NCBI RefSeq assembly: GCF_000176135.1
Contig: NZ_ACZN01000017.1
Location: forward strand, 1-64,000
DNA: 64,000 bases
Reading direction: 5' to 3'
Source: Vibrio coralliilyticus ATCC BAA-450
GTDB lineage: Bacteria; Pseudomonadota; Gammaproteobacteria; Enterobacterales; Vibrionaceae
Below the pieces are notes generated by a model that did no database searches, was not told the origin of the DNA, and worked only from the letters and a program-made list of their open reading frames with translations. Each line of letters begins with the position of its first letter. The stretch's first letter is position 1. Below, one piece after another: positions 62,766-64,000 of the stretch. The position numbers were made by a program, and so were the translations under genes.

Positions 62766-64000
62766 ATGCAAATTGGTGTGCCAAAAGAAATACTCGCGGG
62801 TGAAACGCGAGTGGCTGCCTCGCCCAAGTCGGTAGAGCAGCTGTTAAAGTTAGGATTCGATGTAAATGTCGAATCTAGTGCAGGGGAACTTGCAAGTTTT
62901 GATGATTCTTCTTTTCAATCATCAGGTGCAAGCATTGTTACCAAGGAAGAGGTGTGGCAGTCAGACCTCATTCTTAAAGTCAACGCACCAAGTGACGATG
63001 AAATCGCTCTAATTAAAGAAGGAGCAACACTAGTTAGCTTCATCTGGCCAGCTCAAAACCCAGAGTTAATGGAAAAGCTATCCAGTAAGAACATCAATGT
63101 TATGGCGATGGACTCTGTTCCACGCATCTCGCGTGCGCAAGCTCTCGATGCTCTTTCTTCAATGGCAAATATCGCAGGTTATCGCGCTGTTGTAGAAGCA
63201 GCTCACGAGTTTGGTCGTTTCTTTACGGGTCAGATCACAGCTGCGGGTAAGGTTCCACCAGCGAAAGTTTTGGTTGCGGGGGCTGGTGTTGCAGGCCTTG
63301 CAGCAATCGGGGCTGCTGGTAGCTTAGGCGCAATAGTTCGAGCATTTGACGTTCGACCTGAGGTTAAAGAGCAAGTCCAATCTATGGGTGCCGAGTTCCT
63401 TGAAGTCGATTTCAAAGAAGACTCTGGCGCAGGTGATGGCTACGCGAAAGAAATGTCTGATGAGTTCAACAAGAAAGCGGAAGAGCTTTACGCTGAACAG
63501 GCCAAAGACGTTGATATCATCATTACGACTGCACTCATCCCTGGTCGTCCAGCTCCTAAGCTGATCACCAAAGAGATGGTGGATAGCATGAAAGCGGGTA
63601 GTGTAGTTGTCGATCTTGCTGCTGCCAATGGCGGTAACTGCGAATACACTCAAGCAGACAAAGTCATTACAACTGCGAATGGCGTTAAGATCGTCGGTTA
63701 CACCGATATGGTTGGTCGCCTTCCAACTCAATCTTCACAGCTTTACGCAACTAACTTAGTCAACTTGTTGAAACTGCTATGTAAAGAAAAAGATGGCAAC
63801 ATTGACATCGATTTCGAAGATGTCGTATTACGTGGCGTGACCGTTATTAAAGAAGGTGAAGTCACTTGGCCTGCACCACCAATTAAAGTATCGGCTCAGC
63901 CTGAGCAAAAACCAGCAGAACCAGTAAAAGCAGAAGAAAAAGTCGAAGAACCCGTTTCTCCGGTTAAGAAACTGGCTGCTCTAGCGGTTGGTGTTGGTGC
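62766..64000 (+). CDS. pntA: NAD(P) transhydrogenase subunit alpha, cut by the window end
   Basis: 411 complete codons are visible before the window ends, out of about 510-520 expected. Start MQIGVPKEILAGETRVAAS with AAGGA 6 bases upstream. The dI domain shows GQITAAGKVPPAKVLVAGAGVAGLAAIG near 156-183 (read in parts) and the loop VVDLAAANGGNCE near 279; a Pro/Glu/Lys/Val linker follows from 375, then the start of the membrane part. With PntB it couples proton entry to NADPH formation. pntB should follow outside the window. Confidence 0.95.
   Translation, partial: MQIGVPKEILAGETRVAASPKSVEQLLKLGFDVNVESSAGELASFDDSSFQSSGASIVTKEEVWQSDLILKVNAPSDDEIALIKEGATLVSFIWPAQNPELMEKLSSKNINVMAMDSVPRISRAQALDALSSMANIAGYRAVVEAAHEFGRFFTGQITAAGKVPPAKVLVAGAGVAGLAAIGAAGSLGAIVRAFDVRPEVKEQVQSMGAEFLEVDFKEDSGAGDGYAKEMSDEFNKKAEELYAEQAKDVDIIITTALIPGRPAPKLITKEMVDSMKAGSVVVDLAAANGGNCEYTQADKVITTANGVKIVGYTDMVGRLPTQSSQLYATNLVNLLKLLCKEKDGNIDIDFEDVVLRGVTVIKEGEVTWPAPPIKVSAQPEQKPAEPVKAEEKVEEPVSPVKKLAALAVGVG

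Noticed and set aside
1-64000. CRISPR arrays, prophage, integrative elements, tRNA or rRNA genes
   Set aside because: No regularly spaced repeats, integrase, phage structural genes, or tRNA/rRNA-like sequence seen on either strand.

Overview
The window looks like a stretch of a Vibrio chromosome. Moderate GC, small intergenic gaps and many Vibrio-type families (HlyU-like, DUF3069-like and DUF7661-like small proteins, a TorT/TorS pair, a fruBKA operon with a divergent Cra) all point there. From memory, many of these genes (dbpA, fruBKA-cra, torS, modABC, glgC, pntA) sit on chromosome II in V. cholerae, so a secondary chromosome is likely; no replication gene is present to prove it. There are no rRNA, tRNA, CRISPR, prophage or complete insertion sequences. 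The only mobile-looking DNA is one MITE-like palindromic element at 1743-2006.

Layout. 0-8.6 kb: a Rid-family protein, a two-domain sulfurtransferase, molybdenum-cofactor genes moeBA divergent from folE, the helicase DbpA, an OmpV-type porin and an exported MsrA-MsrB fusion. 8.6-17.4 kb: tyrosine permease, a 40-residue microprotein with a perfect ribosome binding site, AcpH, a second DEAD-box helicase, a GNAT-GFA-GFA operon, an orphan solute-binding protein, a fatty-acid desaturase with a FabR-like operator, and another GNAT. 17.4-30.9 kb: an RND efflux adaptor and pump, D-serine catabolism (dsdA/dsdC), a chemoreceptor, two HAD phosphatases, inosine-guanosine kinase and CreA. 31.4-36.7 kb: an AT-rich accessory catabolic island (PTS EIIBC, KDG kinase, KDPG aldolase, RspA-like dehydratase, GntR regulator). 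36.8-44.7 kb: methylglyoxal synthase, TorT/TorS, a YhhN lysoplasmalogenase-like protein, and the aldehyde reductase YqhD with its divergent regulator YqhC. 44.9-53.5 kb: glgC, a membrane diguanylate cyclase, and fruBKA/cra with three near-identical Cra operators. 53.5-62.5 kb: two small envelope proteins, a cobyric acid synthase gene fused transcriptionally to modABC, a DUF3069-like protein, two more diguanylate cyclases, then ComFB-like and HlyU-like proteins. The window ends inside pntA.

Themes. Molybdenum recurs: MoeA/MoeB cofactor assembly, ModABC uptake, and TorT/TorS sensing for a molybdoenzyme (TMAO reductase) that lies elsewhere. Sugar and aldehyde handling recurs: fructose PTS, the sugar-acid PTS island, MgsA making methylglyoxal and YqhD reducing aldehydes, plus glycogen synthesis. 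Cyclic-di-GMP recurs: three GGEEF proteins, with a ComFB-like candidate receptor next to two of them.

I found no clear new defence or mobile system. The items most worth a second look are the PTS/RspA-like sugar-acid island, the cobyric acid synthase-modABC operon, the GGEEF/ComFB/HlyU cluster, the 40-residue microprotein and the palindromic repeat element. All calls are from reading the sequence; no database search was run.
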